Assembly (NCBI RefSeq): GCF_042685085.1
Contig: NZ_JBHUMM010000037.1
Coordinates: forward strand, 124,001 to 188,000
Direction of reading: 5' to 3'
Source of the DNA: Marinicrinis sediminis
Lineage (GTDB): Bacteria > Bacillota > Bacilli > Paenibacillales > KCTC-33676
DNA length: 64,000 nucleotides
The position numbers were made by a program, and so were the translations under genes. The notes below the pieces were generated by a model, which was not told the origin of the DNA, made no database searches, and was given only the letters and a program-made list of their open reading frames with translations. The stretch's first letter is position 1. Each line of letters starts with the position of its first letter. Shown in pieces: positions 1 through 7,514 of the stretch.

Positions 1-331
1 AGGTCAGTCCGAGTTTCTTCTCGAAGCGATCGACCACCGGACCCAGCACATCGATACAGACCAGTTGAAGCTTCAGCGCCTGATCGAGAATGTATCTTCT
101 CAGCTCAGGAACGACGAGTGTAAAGGCAATGACCGCTTCGTGTCTTATGGCTAGCTTCAGCACTTGATCAATCATATCGATGGAATCAATGAAAGGGAAT
201 CGCTTGATTTCCAGATGAACAGGGTGGAACTGAGCAGCAGCAGCCCGGACAACCGATTCGCCAGTTTCCCCGGCGGAATCCGAAATCACATACACCTTCA
301 AGTTGTCTGAGGGGGAGATAGGTGTCTGCAT
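1..331 (-). CDS. ppsR: PpsR/YqfL kinase-pyrophosphorylase, N-terminal part (cut by window edge)
   Basis: Only the first 110 codons are inside the window; the frame runs off the low-coordinate edge without a stop. The N-terminus reads MQTPISPSDNLKVYVISDSA, then GETGE, the hallmark start of the DUF299 family. By family knowledge these are bifunctional serine/threonine kinase-pyrophosphorylases of about 270 residues that regulate pyruvate phosphate dikinase or PEP synthase; the P-loop would lie beyond the edge. The ATG shares its A with the last base of the glyS TAA stop (TAATG), so the two are translationally coupled. In B. subtilis ccpN sits between glyS and yqfL; it is absent here. Confidence 0.88.
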   Translation of the reverse strand, partial: MQTPISPSDNLKVYVISDSAGETGESVVRAAAAQFHPVHLEIKRFPFIDSIDMIDQVLKLAIRHEAVIAFTLVVPELRRYILDQALKLQLVCIDVLGPVVDRFEKKLGLT

Positions 332-2406
332 TAGGCACCGACCAGCTTTTTGAAATCCGCAAAGCGTGAGGTCAGGCTGGCAATGTTCTTCAGCAAGGCC
401 AGACGGTTTTCACGAACAGCCTGATCTTCCGCCATGACCATGACGTTTTCAAAGAACTGATGGATCGTTCCTGTCATCTCCGAAAGAACCTGCAGGGCTT
501 CTTCCTGTTTGCCCTGCTGCAGGAAAGATTCAAATTCCACAGCTGCCTGCCGCCATGCATGGGCAAGTGCTTGTTCCTCTGAAGTTTCCAGATATTCATC
601 GCTGACATGATCGTGCTCCGCTTTGGCTGCCAGGTTGCTCACCCGGTTGAAGGCCTCTGCAATCCCTTTCCAGTCATCACCCTGAACCGCCGCAGACAGA
701 GCTTTCGTTCTGCCAATGACGTCACCAATGTGATCATATCCAGCTGCCATGACCGCATCGACCACATCATAACGTGCCGCATCTGACAGCACGTTCTTCA
801 CTCTGAGGCCGAAGAAATCCGTCAATTCCTTATTCAACGTTTCCGCTGACTGGTGAGCCAATCCTGCTTCCTGCAATACTTCGCTGGCAATAGCGAACAA
901 CCCGGATAACGAAATGGCCAGATTGTGGTCCTGTAGAATCTGCACGATGCCCGCGGCTTGTCTGCGCAGGGCATAAGGATCTTGGGAACCGGTCGGGATG
1001 ATGCCAATCGAGAAGCAGCCAGCCAGTGTATCAAGCTTGTCAGCCACACTGACTACAGCGCCAGTGATGGAAGCTGGAGAGGCATCGCCGGAAAACCTTG
1101 GCTGATAATGCTCGAAAATGGCCTGCGCCACTTCTTCCTCTTCGCCTGCCTTGCCCGCATAATCGGCACCCATGACGCCTTGCAATTCCGGGAATTCATA
1201 GACCATTTGTGTCACGAGATCAAACTTGCAAATGTTGGCCGTACGTTTGATCCGCTCAATTTGTTCCGGATTGAGATCCAGCGCTCTGGCGATTTTCTTG
1301 GCCATGCTGCGAACTCTTCGCACCTTGTCGCCAATCGTGCCCAACTCCTCATGAAACACGACTTTCTCCAGTTTTTGCAGTGCCGTATCAATCGACAGCT
1401 TTTGATCTTCTTCATAGAAAAAACGGGCATCCGACAGACGGGCTCTCAGCACTTTCTCATTTCCCTTGGCCACCTGCGCAAGATTTCGATCGTCCCCGTT
1501 CCGTACGGTAACGAAATAAGGCAGCAACTGACCTTCGTTATTTTTGACCGGGAAATAGCGCTGATGCTCTCTCATGGATGTAATCAATACTTCCTGGGGT
1601 ATAGTTAAAAATTCGGTTTCAAACGTCCCGTATAAGACGGTGGGATATTCAACAAGGTGCACAATTTCTTCCAGCAATCCTTCGTCAATATCGATGCGCC
1701 AGCCTTGCTCTTTGGACAACTGATCAATTTGCTCCAGAATCATTTCCTGACGCGTATGCTGGTTCACGATCACCTTTTGTTCTGCCAAACGCTCCGTGTA
1801 CACACTCGGCTGTTCAATGGCAGTCGGTTTGCCGAGAAAACGGTGACCCTCCGATTGGTTGCCGGACGTCACACCTGTGATCTCAATCGGTACAATCTCT
1901 TCTCCGAATAATACGACCATCCAGCGAATTGGTCTCACAAATTTCAATTCATACTGATTCCAGCGCATATTTTTCGGAAAATGCAGACCTGTCATCATCG
2001 CGGTCAATTCTTTGGCGAGCAAGTCCTTGGTATGGAGTCCGATGCTGTTTTTGACAGCATGCACATATTCAACCCCGTTGATCTCTTTCATATACAGTTG
2101 ATCCGGATCGACTCCCTGACCGCGTGCAAAACCGAGCGCTGCTTTCGTCCATTGTCCGTCCGCATCCAAAGCAATTTTCTTGGCCGGACCCTTCGCTTCT
2201 TCCTGCATGTCCTCCTGTTTCTCGACCATGCCGGTCACGTTGAGTGCGAGGCGTCTCGGCGTCGCATAAGCTTCCAGCGATTCATAGGAAATTCGGGAAG
2301 CGTTCAACCATTCCTCGAACTTTTTTGAGAGTTGGTCGATAGCACCCGGAATAAAACGAGCTGGCACTTCTTCCAATCCGAGCTCCAAAAGAAAATCCTT
2401 TGCCAT
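331..2406 (-). CDS. glyS: Glycine--tRNA ligase beta subunit
   Basis: 691 residues, the normal length for the beta chain of the bacterial alpha2beta2 glycyl-tRNA synthetase. The start MAKDFLLELGLEEVPARFIP is the family N-terminus. The protein contributes tRNA binding, with an HD-like middle region and a C-terminal DALR-type anticodon-binding region rich in Ala, Glu and Leu. It follows glyQ with one base between them and overlaps the ppsR start by one base, so glyQ, glyS and ppsR form one operon read from the T-box promoter near 3600. It charges glycine to tRNA-Gly in the cytoplasm. Nothing unusual was seen. Confidence 0.98.
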   Translation of the reverse strand: MAKDFLLELGLEEVPARFIPGAIDQLSKKFEEWLNASRISYESLEAYATPRRLALNVTGMVEKQEDMQEEAKGPAKKIALDADGQWTKAALGFARGQGVDPDQLYMKEINGVEYVHAVKNSIGLHTKDLLAKELTAMMTGLHFPKNMRWNQYELKFVRPIRWMVVLFGEEIVPIEITGVTSGNQSEGHRFLGKPTAIEQPSVYTERLAEQKVIVNQHTRQEMILEQIDQLSKEQGWRIDIDEGLLEEIVHLVEYPTVLYGTFETEFLTIPQEVLITSMREHQRYFPVKNNEGQLLPYFVTVRNGDDRNLAQVAKGNEKVLRARLSDARFFYEEDQKLSIDTALQKLEKVVFHEELGTIGDKVRRVRSMAKKIARALDLNPEQIERIKRTANICKFDLVTQMVYEFPELQGVMGADYAGKAGEEEEVAQAIFEHYQPRFSGDASPASITGAVVSVADKLDTLAGCFSIGIIPTGSQDPYALRRQAAGIVQILQDHNLAISLSGLFAIASEVLQEAGLAHQSAETLNKELTDFFGLRVKNVLSDAARYDVVDAVMAAGYDHIGDVIGRTKALSAAVQGDDWKGIAEAFNRVSNLAAKAEHDHVSDEYLETSEEQALAHAWRQAAVEFESFLQQGKQEEALQVLSEMTGTIHQFFENVMVMAEDQAVRENRLALLKNIASLTSRFADFKKLVGA

Positions 2407-2407
2407 C

Positions 2408-3289
2408 TTACTCCACTTCCTTTCCTTTTAATAGCGGGAATCCGAGCTTCTCTCTCTCTTCCAGATACACGGCTGCCACTTTCCTTGCCAAATTGCGGAC
2501 ACGGGTAATGTATCCGGTTCTCTCCGTCACACTGATCGCCCCTCTGGCATCCAGCAGATTGAATGTATGCGAACATTTCAGTACATAATCATAGGAGGGG
2601 AAGACGAGGTTTTGCTCCATCGCTTTCTTTGCTTCTTCCTCATACATGTTGAACAGGGTAAAAAGCATTTTGGTGTCCGACACCTCAAAAGTATATTTGG
2701 AATGCTCGTATTCAGCCTGGTGGAAGACATCTCCATACTGGATGCCGTCTACCCATTCCAGTTCAAATACATTTTCCTTGTCTTGTATATACGAAGCCAG
2801 TCGTTCCAGTCCGTACGTAATTTCGACGGAAACTGGGCTGGCGTCAATGCCTCCAACTTGCTGGAAATACGTAAACTGCGTAATCTCCATGCCGTCCAGC
2901 CATACTTCCCAGCCAAGTCCCCATGCTCCAAGCGTTGGAGATTCCCAGTTATCCTCTACAAATCGGATATCATGATCCAGCGGATTGATGCCGAGCGCCT
3001 TCAAGCTGTCCAGATAGAGCTCCTGGATGTTGTCAGGAGACGGCTTGAGAATCACTTGAAACTGGTGATGCTGATACAATCGATTGGGATTTTCCCCATA
3101 ACGTCCGTCAGCCGGTCTGCGGGAAGGCTCTACGTATGCCACATTCCAAGGCTCTGGACCGATGCTTCTCAGAAAGGTCATCGGGTTCATCGTGCCTGCA
3201 CCCTTTTCCACATCATAAGGCTGCACAATGATACAATTTTGCTTCGCCCAAAAATCCTGCAGCGTCAGAATCATGGTTTGAAAATTCAT
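2408..3289 (-). CDS. glyQ: Glycine--tRNA ligase alpha subunit
   Basis: 293 residues. The N-terminus MNFQTMILTLQDFWAKQNCI and the segments GAGTMNPMTFLRSIGPEPW and PSRRPADGRYGENPNRLYQH are typical of the class II alpha subunit, which carries the catalytic core forming glycyl-adenylate. It partners with GlyS, encoded one base downstream. The gene lies directly after a glycine T-box leader and its terminator, so expression should respond to uncharged tRNA-Gly. Length and motifs are normal. Confidence 0.98.
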   Translation of the reverse strand: MNFQTMILTLQDFWAKQNCIIVQPYDVEKGAGTMNPMTFLRSIGPEPWNVAYVEPSRRPADGRYGENPNRLYQHHQFQVILKPSPDNIQELYLDSLKALGINPLDHDIRFVEDNWESPTLGAWGLGWEVWLDGMEITQFTYFQQVGGIDASPVSVEITYGLERLASYIQDKENVFELEWVDGIQYGDVFHQAEYEHSKYTFEVSDTKMLFTLFNMYEEEAKKAMEQNLVFPSYDYVLKCSHTFNLLDARGAISVTERTGYITRVRNLARKVAAVYLEEREKLGFPLLKGKEVE

Positions 3290-3333
3290 GCTCCACCATT
3301 CCTTTCATTTTCCATTTTCAATTTATGCAACCT

Positions 3334-3580
3334 AAAAAGCCTCCGTCCAGCTATACCTAAACAAAGGCATAGGGACGAGAGGCTGCTCCCGCGGTTCCAC
3401 CCTATTTGGCAGCAGAACTTGCCTGTTCGCAAATCCGCACCCACTCTGATCGTAATCTGCATACTCCGAAATGCCTTCGCCGCTGCAATTGGCCAGGCTC
3501 CCACCATCCCCGGCTCGCTTTGCAATCTGATCAACGGTTACTCCTTTTCATCGACGCATGCAAGGATTCTGTTAAAATAA
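3334..3580 (-). promoter_or_regulatory. Glycine T-box riboswitch with intrinsic terminator, upstream of glyQ
   Basis: Read on the minus strand, the T-box sequence AGGGTGGAACCGCGGGAG lies at 3403-3385, the near-invariant antiterminator element that pairs with the tRNA NCCA end. It overlaps the 5' arm of a terminator (about 3384-3372 pairing with 3350-3338) followed by a run of T at 3337-3333. A stem I distal loop GGGGATGGTGGGAGCC precedes it, and a candidate specifier codon GGC followed by A lies at 3475-3472, matching glycine and the downstream glyQS genes. Uncharged tRNA-Gly should stabilise the antiterminator and allow glyQS transcription. The 247-base leader fills the recO-glyQ gap. Confidence 0.93.
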
Positions 3581-3586
3581 TAGAAA

Positions 3587-3615
3587 ATGATATCACGAAT
3601 TCAAGCCAATTTCAA
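3587..3615 (-). promoter_or_regulatory. Sigma-A-type promoter for the T-box-glyQS-ppsR transcript
   Basis: On the minus strand TTGAAA (3615-3610) and TATCAT (3592-3587) are separated by exactly 17 bases. The predicted start near 3580 is the beginning of the T-box leader. The promoter sits immediately after the recO stop codon. Confidence 0.72.
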
Positions 3616-3617
3616 GC

Positions 3618-4373
3618 TCACGATTCATGAAACCCGTATTTCTCCATCTGCTCCAGAAATGACCTGGATTTGAGCTTCAATTGAATATGGGTATCGATAA
3701 ATGCATTCATGGACGCTTTCATCTCTTTCCTCGTTTGCGCAGACACCTTCGTCTCGCCCAACCTTCGCAAATCCAGACGCTGCAAGAGAGCGAGTATTTT
3801 CAGCGTTTTCTCATTCATTGCCAGCCGATAGGCATCCTGCTGCAAACAGTCCGGACAAAGCATGCCGCCCAGAGACGGACTGAAAGCTGGCAATCCCTTC
3901 TCCTGCTGTCCACAATGCACACAATGCGAAAATACCGGCGTATAGCCGGCCAGGTGCAACATCTTCAGTTCAAAGGCATGTATGATCAGCTCCGGATCTT
4001 TGTCAGACTCAATGGCGGTCAGAGCGGCAAGAAGCTGCTGATAAATCGCCTGGCTTGCCTCGTTGTCTTCCATCATCCGATCCACGAGCTCTGTCAGATA
4101 AGACGCATAGGCTGATTTGAGCAAATCTGAGCGAATGGCGTGAAAGGAGTGAATGGTTTCTCCCGCATTGAGCGTACCCATTTCTCCTGATTGATAGAAC
4201 ACAAAATCAGCCTGTGTGAACAACTGGGAGACCGCCCCATGACGGCTTTTCACTTTCTTGGCTCCCTTGGCCATGAGCGTGACTTTTCCTTGTTCCGTGA
4301 GCAGTCGAATAATCTTGTTTCCCTCACCATAATCGAATGAACGAATGACAATACCTTCGATTCGTTTGATCAT
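3618..4373 (-). CDS. recO: DNA repair protein RecO
   Basis: 251 residues from the ATG at 4373 (MIKRIEGIVIRSFDYGEGNK). This is the canonical RecO N-terminus with its OB fold, which binds single-stranded DNA and helps load RecA in RecF-pathway repair. Two CxxC pairs (HCVHC and CPDC, in the second half) fit the zinc-binding element of the C-terminal domain. An in-frame GTG at 4394, preceded by GGGAG at good spacing, would add seven residues; I prefer 4373 because it matches the family start. The gene follows yqzL and precedes the glyQS T-box. Confidence 0.95.
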   Translation of the reverse strand: MIKRIEGIVIRSFDYGEGNKIIRLLTEQGKVTLMAKGAKKVKSRHGAVSQLFTQADFVFYQSGEMGTLNAGETIHSFHAIRSDLLKSAYASYLTELVDRMMEDNEASQAIYQQLLAALTAIESDKDPELIIHAFELKMLHLAGYTPVFSHCVHCGQQEKGLPAFSPSLGGMLCPDCLQQDAYRLAMNEKTLKILALLQRLDLRRLGETKVSAQTRKEMKASMNAFIDTHIQLKLKSRSFLEQMEKYGFHES

Positions 4374-4448
4374 ATCCGGTTTTCCCCATTTCACTTGATC
4401 TCCCTAAGTGATGTGATCTCCCAGAAGGCTTCTTCCACATTCTAAATC

Positions 4449-4610
4449 TCATGATTGATCGTTGATTTGTTCTGCCCTTAATTCCTCGCCAGCCGCTGCC
4501 GCTTCCATGAATTCCGTTTCATTTGAAAATGAATCCAGTGATTCCTTGTATAGCATGTAGGCATCCACATCTCCAGACAACACAAAATACTTCCACGAAA
4601 AGTCTCGCAT
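4449..4610 (-). CDS. yqzL: YqzL family small protein
   Basis: A 53-codon gene starting MRDFSWKYFVLSGDVDAYML, the recognisable start of the YqzL family of short Firmicute proteins (about 47 residues) always found between era and recO. The start is supported by AAGGAAGGA six bases upstream. The tail is acidic and alanine-rich. The molecular function is unknown; conservation of position suggests co-expression with Era and RecO. It ends 75 bases before the recO start. Confidence 0.85.
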   Translation of the reverse strand: MRDFSWKYFVLSGDVDAYMLYKESLDSFSNETEFMEAAAAGEELRAEQINDQS

Positions 4611-4760
4611 ACGTATTCCTTCCTTTCGATGCAGTTTTCGATGCAGTTCGATAGCAGATCAGCGATGAATCAGATTCGGTTGAACAAGAAGCTATCTATA
4701 GAATGTGTTGACAGATCAGCACCTATCCTAGAAATTAGTGGTACACCCCTGTTTACGGGA

Positions 4761-5672
4761 TCAGTCGTGTCTGAAACCGAGATCCTTCAGCACATGTTCC
4801 TGGTTCCGCCAGTCTTTCTTCACCTTTACCCACAGCTCCAAGAAAATCTTCGATCCGAGCAGTGCCTCCATATCCTGTCGAGCTTGCTGACCGATCTCTT
4901 TGAGCAATGCCCCTCTTTTGCCGATGATGATGCCTTTCTGAGAATCCCTCTCGACATAAATGACCGCGCCAATCTGCACGACCCCGTTGTCCTGAACCTT
5001 CATATCCTCGATGTAGACGGCGATGGAATGCGGAATCTCTTCACGGGTCATATGAAGGATTTTCTCGCGAACCAGCTCTGCGCATATGAACTGCTCGGGA
5101 TAGTCTGTCACCTGATCGTCCGGATAGTATTGCGGCCCTTCCGGTATATATTTCAGAATTTGATCGAGCAGCGTCTGTACATTGTTGCCATGCAGTGCGG
5201 ATATGGGCACAATTTCTGCGAAGTCATACAGATCCTTGTAGGTGGCAATCAGCGGCAACAACTCATCCGGATGCACTTGATCGATTTTGTTCAGGACGAG
5301 GAAGACAGGTGTTTGAACCTGCTGAAGCTGATCGATAATAAAACGGTCTCCAGCTCCCAGTCCCTGGGACGCATCGATCAGAAACAAAACCGCATCGACT
5401 TCCTTCAGGGTGCTCTGAGCAACCTTCATCATGAAATCACCCAGCTTGGATTTCGGTTTGTGAATACCCGGGGTATCGATGAATACAATCTGTGCCTGGT
5501 CGGTGGTATAGACCCCTTGGATTTTATTGCGTGTCGTTTGGGCCTTATCGGACATGATGGCGATTTTCTGTCCGATCATGTGATTCATCAGGGTCGATTT
5601 CCCTACATTGGGTCTTCCCACAATGGACACGAAGCCGGAATGATACGCTTGATTTGATGTTGACGTTGACAT
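4761..5672 (-). CDS. era: GTPase Era
   Basis: 303 residues from ATG 5672, the usual Era length, with a strong GAGGAGGAG ribosome site seven bases upstream. The GTPase motifs are present: GRPNVGKST (G1, about residue 18), DTPG (G3), NKID (G4). The C-terminal KH domain includes GKRGALLKEIG. Era binds the 3' end of 16S rRNA and helps 30S assembly. The frame stays open upstream to a GTG at 5870, which would add 66 residues rich in Lys-Thr repeats, but that start has a poor ribosome site. The gene lies between cdd and yqzL, as in related genomes. Confidence 0.97.
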   Translation of the reverse strand: MSTSTSNQAYHSGFVSIVGRPNVGKSTLMNHMIGQKIAIMSDKAQTTRNKIQGVYTTDQAQIVFIDTPGIHKPKSKLGDFMMKVAQSTLKEVDAVLFLIDASQGLGAGDRFIIDQLQQVQTPVFLVLNKIDQVHPDELLPLIATYKDLYDFAEIVPISALHGNNVQTLLDQILKYIPEGPQYYPDDQVTDYPEQFICAELVREKILHMTREEIPHSIAVYIEDMKVQDNGVVQIGAVIYVERDSQKGIIIGKRGALLKEIGQQARQDMEALLGSKIFLELWVKVKKDWRNQEHVLKDLGFRHD

Positions 5673-5728
5673 CTTGCTCCTCCTCTTCGGGATAGCAACT
5701 TCATTGACAGTTTGCCATCCCTTCGCTT

Positions 5729-5833
5729 TCACTTTTGCTTTTGCATTTGCTTTTACTTCTGCTTTTGTTTTTGTTTTTGTTTTTGTTTTTGTTTTTGTTT
5801 TTGTTTTTGTTTTTGCTTCTGCATTTACTTCTG
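5729..5833. repeat. Hexanucleotide tandem repeat between cdd and era
   Basis: Eight perfect copies of TTTTTG occupy 5768-5815. Degenerate hexamers of the same register (CTTTTG, CATTTG, CTTCTG, CTTTTA) flank them. Because the unit is six bases, the minus-strand frame that continues into era stays open and would read Lys-Thr repeats. The wider 328-base gap 5673-6000 contains no other gene-like ORF, only this tract and the smaller GTTACC repeat next to cdd. The tract is likely prone to slippage, so its length may differ between strains. Confidence 0.9.
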
Positions 5834-5974
5834 TTCTGGTCTTTCCATTCTCTATTTCTATTACTTTCACTTCATTCTTTTCAGAATTTTCGTAATGACA
5901 AATTGTTCTTAAATTTCACATTCATATCTACAATTCAATTTGACTTCCCATTTTCGTTTCCTGTTTCTGCTTCC

Positions 5975-6004
5975 GATTCCGTTACCGTTACCGTTACCGT
6001 TCAC
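5975..6004. repeat. GTTACC hexamer repeat abutting the cdd stop codon
   Basis: Three perfect GTTACC units (5981-5998), preceded by GATTCC and followed by GTTCAC, run into the reverse-complement stop codon of cdd at 6001-6003. It is a second hexamer expansion in the same intergenic region as the TTTTTG tract. Confidence 0.7.
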
Positions 6005-6411
6005 ATTTTCAAGCCAAAAGCACCTGGCAGCAAGGCCGCTACCGTCGTTTCATGCTGCTGTCCGTGCAGATTGGATAAATACACAGGCATGTCGGGGTGA
6101 CACAGCTCCACCATCACTTGCCTGCACACGCCACATGGCGTAATCGGTTCATTCGTATCTCCGACAACCGCGATCGCTTGAAAACTGCGTGGAAGCTGTC
6201 CTGCTGCAATCGCACTGAACAAGGCCGTACGCTCTGCACAATTGGTAGGACCATATGCTGCGTTCTCAATATTGCAGCCCATATAGATCTGCCCGTCCTC
6301 ACCCAGCAGCGCACAGCCGACCTGAAAGCCGGAGTAGGGAGTATAAGCACGTGTTCTGGCCTGCTTTGCTGCTGCCAGTAACTCATCTCGCAAACCTCTA
6401 TCTATACTCAA
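6001..6411 (-). CDS. cdd: Cytidine deaminase
   Basis: 136 residues, the size of the small homotetrameric bacterial enzymes. The zinc-site motifs are visible: NCAERTAL (Cys and catalytic Glu, near residue 55) and PCGVCRQ (two Cys, near residue 92). TPYSGFQVGCALL is the family N-terminal motif. The enzyme deaminates cytidine and deoxycytidine in pyrimidine salvage. Its ATG overlaps the dgkA stop by four bases (ATGA), so it is coupled to dgkA. Confidence 0.97.
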   Translation of the reverse strand: MSIDRGLRDELLAAAKQARTRAYTPYSGFQVGCALLGEDGQIYMGCNIENAAYGPTNCAERTALFSAIAAGQLPRSFQAIAVVGDTNEPITPCGVCRQVMVELCHPDMPVYLSNLHGQQHETTVAALLPGAFGLKM

Positions 6412-6914
6412 TTGGAGTCCTCCTGTTTGGGTTCATATTTGGCCTGGAACCAGGCCAATTGATGCATCATGACATATCCATTGCCCACAAGAAATAGGAT
6501 GCCCGGCACGCTAGTGACCATCCATTTCCAGACCGTCTCCGCCTCAGTATGAAGCTCCAGCCAGACGGGAATGACAATCAATCCTCCTGTACATACGGCA
6601 AAAACCGCTGCAACGAGCACAGCGGCAGCGGCCGTATCCTTGGCAGCTTTGGCAAGCGGATGGGGGCTCGGCTGAACGAGATCAATCATTTGTTCAACCG
6701 CTGTATTCATCAGCTCCATACAAATGACCAGCGCCATACAAGCGAACAGCATAGCCAGTTGCACAAAAGTAAAGGGCAGTATGAGCATAAGCACAATTAG
6801 AGAAAAACCGGATAAAAAGTGGATTCTCATGTTGCGCTGGGTGCGCAAGGCAAAGCCTACTCCTTCACAGGCATAGCGGAAGCTCGAAATGAGCCCCTTC
6901 CACCAGGCTGTCAT
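6408..6914 (-). CDS. dgkA: Diacylglycerol/undecaprenol kinase family membrane protein
   Basis: 168 residues with the DgkA signature segments ELMNTAVEQMIDL and HPLAKAAKDTAAAAVL and about four hydrophobic helices (near 35-50, 52-70, 98-118, 132-152). Gram-positive members phosphorylate undecaprenol, recycling the lipid carrier for wall synthesis. It is somewhat longer than the roughly 125-residue core, with an extra C-terminal membrane segment and polar tail. The start overlaps the ybeY stop and the stop overlaps the cdd start, each by four bases. Confidence 0.94.
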   Translation of the reverse strand: MTAWWKGLISSFRYACEGVGFALRTQRNMRIHFLSGFSLIVLMLILPFTFVQLAMLFACMALVICMELMNTAVEQMIDLVQPSPHPLAKAAKDTAAAAVLVAAVFAVCTGGLIVIPVWLELHTEAETVWKWMVTSVPGILFLVGNGYVMMHQLAWFQAKYEPKQEDSN

Positions 6915-7396
6915 CGGGTTAAACCGGCTTTTTCCAGGATCTGCTCCTGTCGGGCAAACATTGCTTTTTCTTCTTCCTCACTCTCATGGTCATATCCAAG
7001 CAAGTGAAGCACGCCGTGAACGAACAGAAAACCAAGCTCCCGCTCGAATGAATGACCATATTCTTCGCTCTGTGCCTGTGCACGAGGAACGGAGATAATG
7101 ATATCGCCCAACATATCCGAAGGGGCTTCTTCTTCAAAAATGATTTCCAGCTCGCCATCGAGCTGCTCCATCATCGCAAAGGACAGCACATCGGTCGGTC
7201 GGTCTATTCCCCGATATTCGTTGTTCAACTCATGAATCCGTTCGTCATCTACGAAAGTGAGCGCGACTTCTCCCGCTTCCAAACCCTCAACTTCCGCTGT
7301 AATTCGCAGCAGTTCCTCCAGCTTGGGGATCAGCGTCTCCGGAATCTCCAGTTGCTCCTGTTCATTGCTCCATTCCAACAACACTTCCATGTGCAT
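6911..7396 (-). CDS. ybeY: Endoribonuclease YbeY
   Basis: 161 residues. The zinc-binding motif HGVLHLLGYDH is intact near residues 126-136, and RPTDVLSFAM is the conserved upstream segment. YbeY is a metal-dependent RNase involved in 16S rRNA maturation and ribosome quality control. AAGGAGAGA lies directly before the ATG at 7396; a second ATG two codons later is an equally possible start. It is the first of three genes joined by four-base overlaps (ybeY, dgkA, cdd). Confidence 0.96.
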   Translation of the reverse strand: MHMEVLLEWSNEQEQLEIPETLIPKLEELLRITAEVEGLEAGEVALTFVDDERIHELNNEYRGIDRPTDVLSFAMMEQLDGELEIIFEEEAPSDMLGDIIISVPRAQAQSEEYGHSFERELGFLFVHGVLHLLGYDHESEEEEKAMFARQEQILEKAGLTR

Positions 7397-7514
7397 TCTC
7401 TCCTTTTCAATGCATACTCCCTAGCTTGTTATGGCTTGAACTAGCTTCTTCGATCTCGTTCTAGCACATACTCCGGCTTGTCCACGACTATCCCTCTTAC
7501 CCTGTAACAGGACA

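Noticed and set aside
4611..4760. Extra gene or terminator between era and yqzL
   Set aside because: No ORF with a start and ribosome site, and no stem followed by a T run, could be found.
5673..5870. Extended Era start at GTG 5870 giving 369 residues
   Set aside because: The ribosome site is poor, the added part is low-complexity, and ATG 5672 has a strong site and gives the normal Era length. Kept only as a finding.
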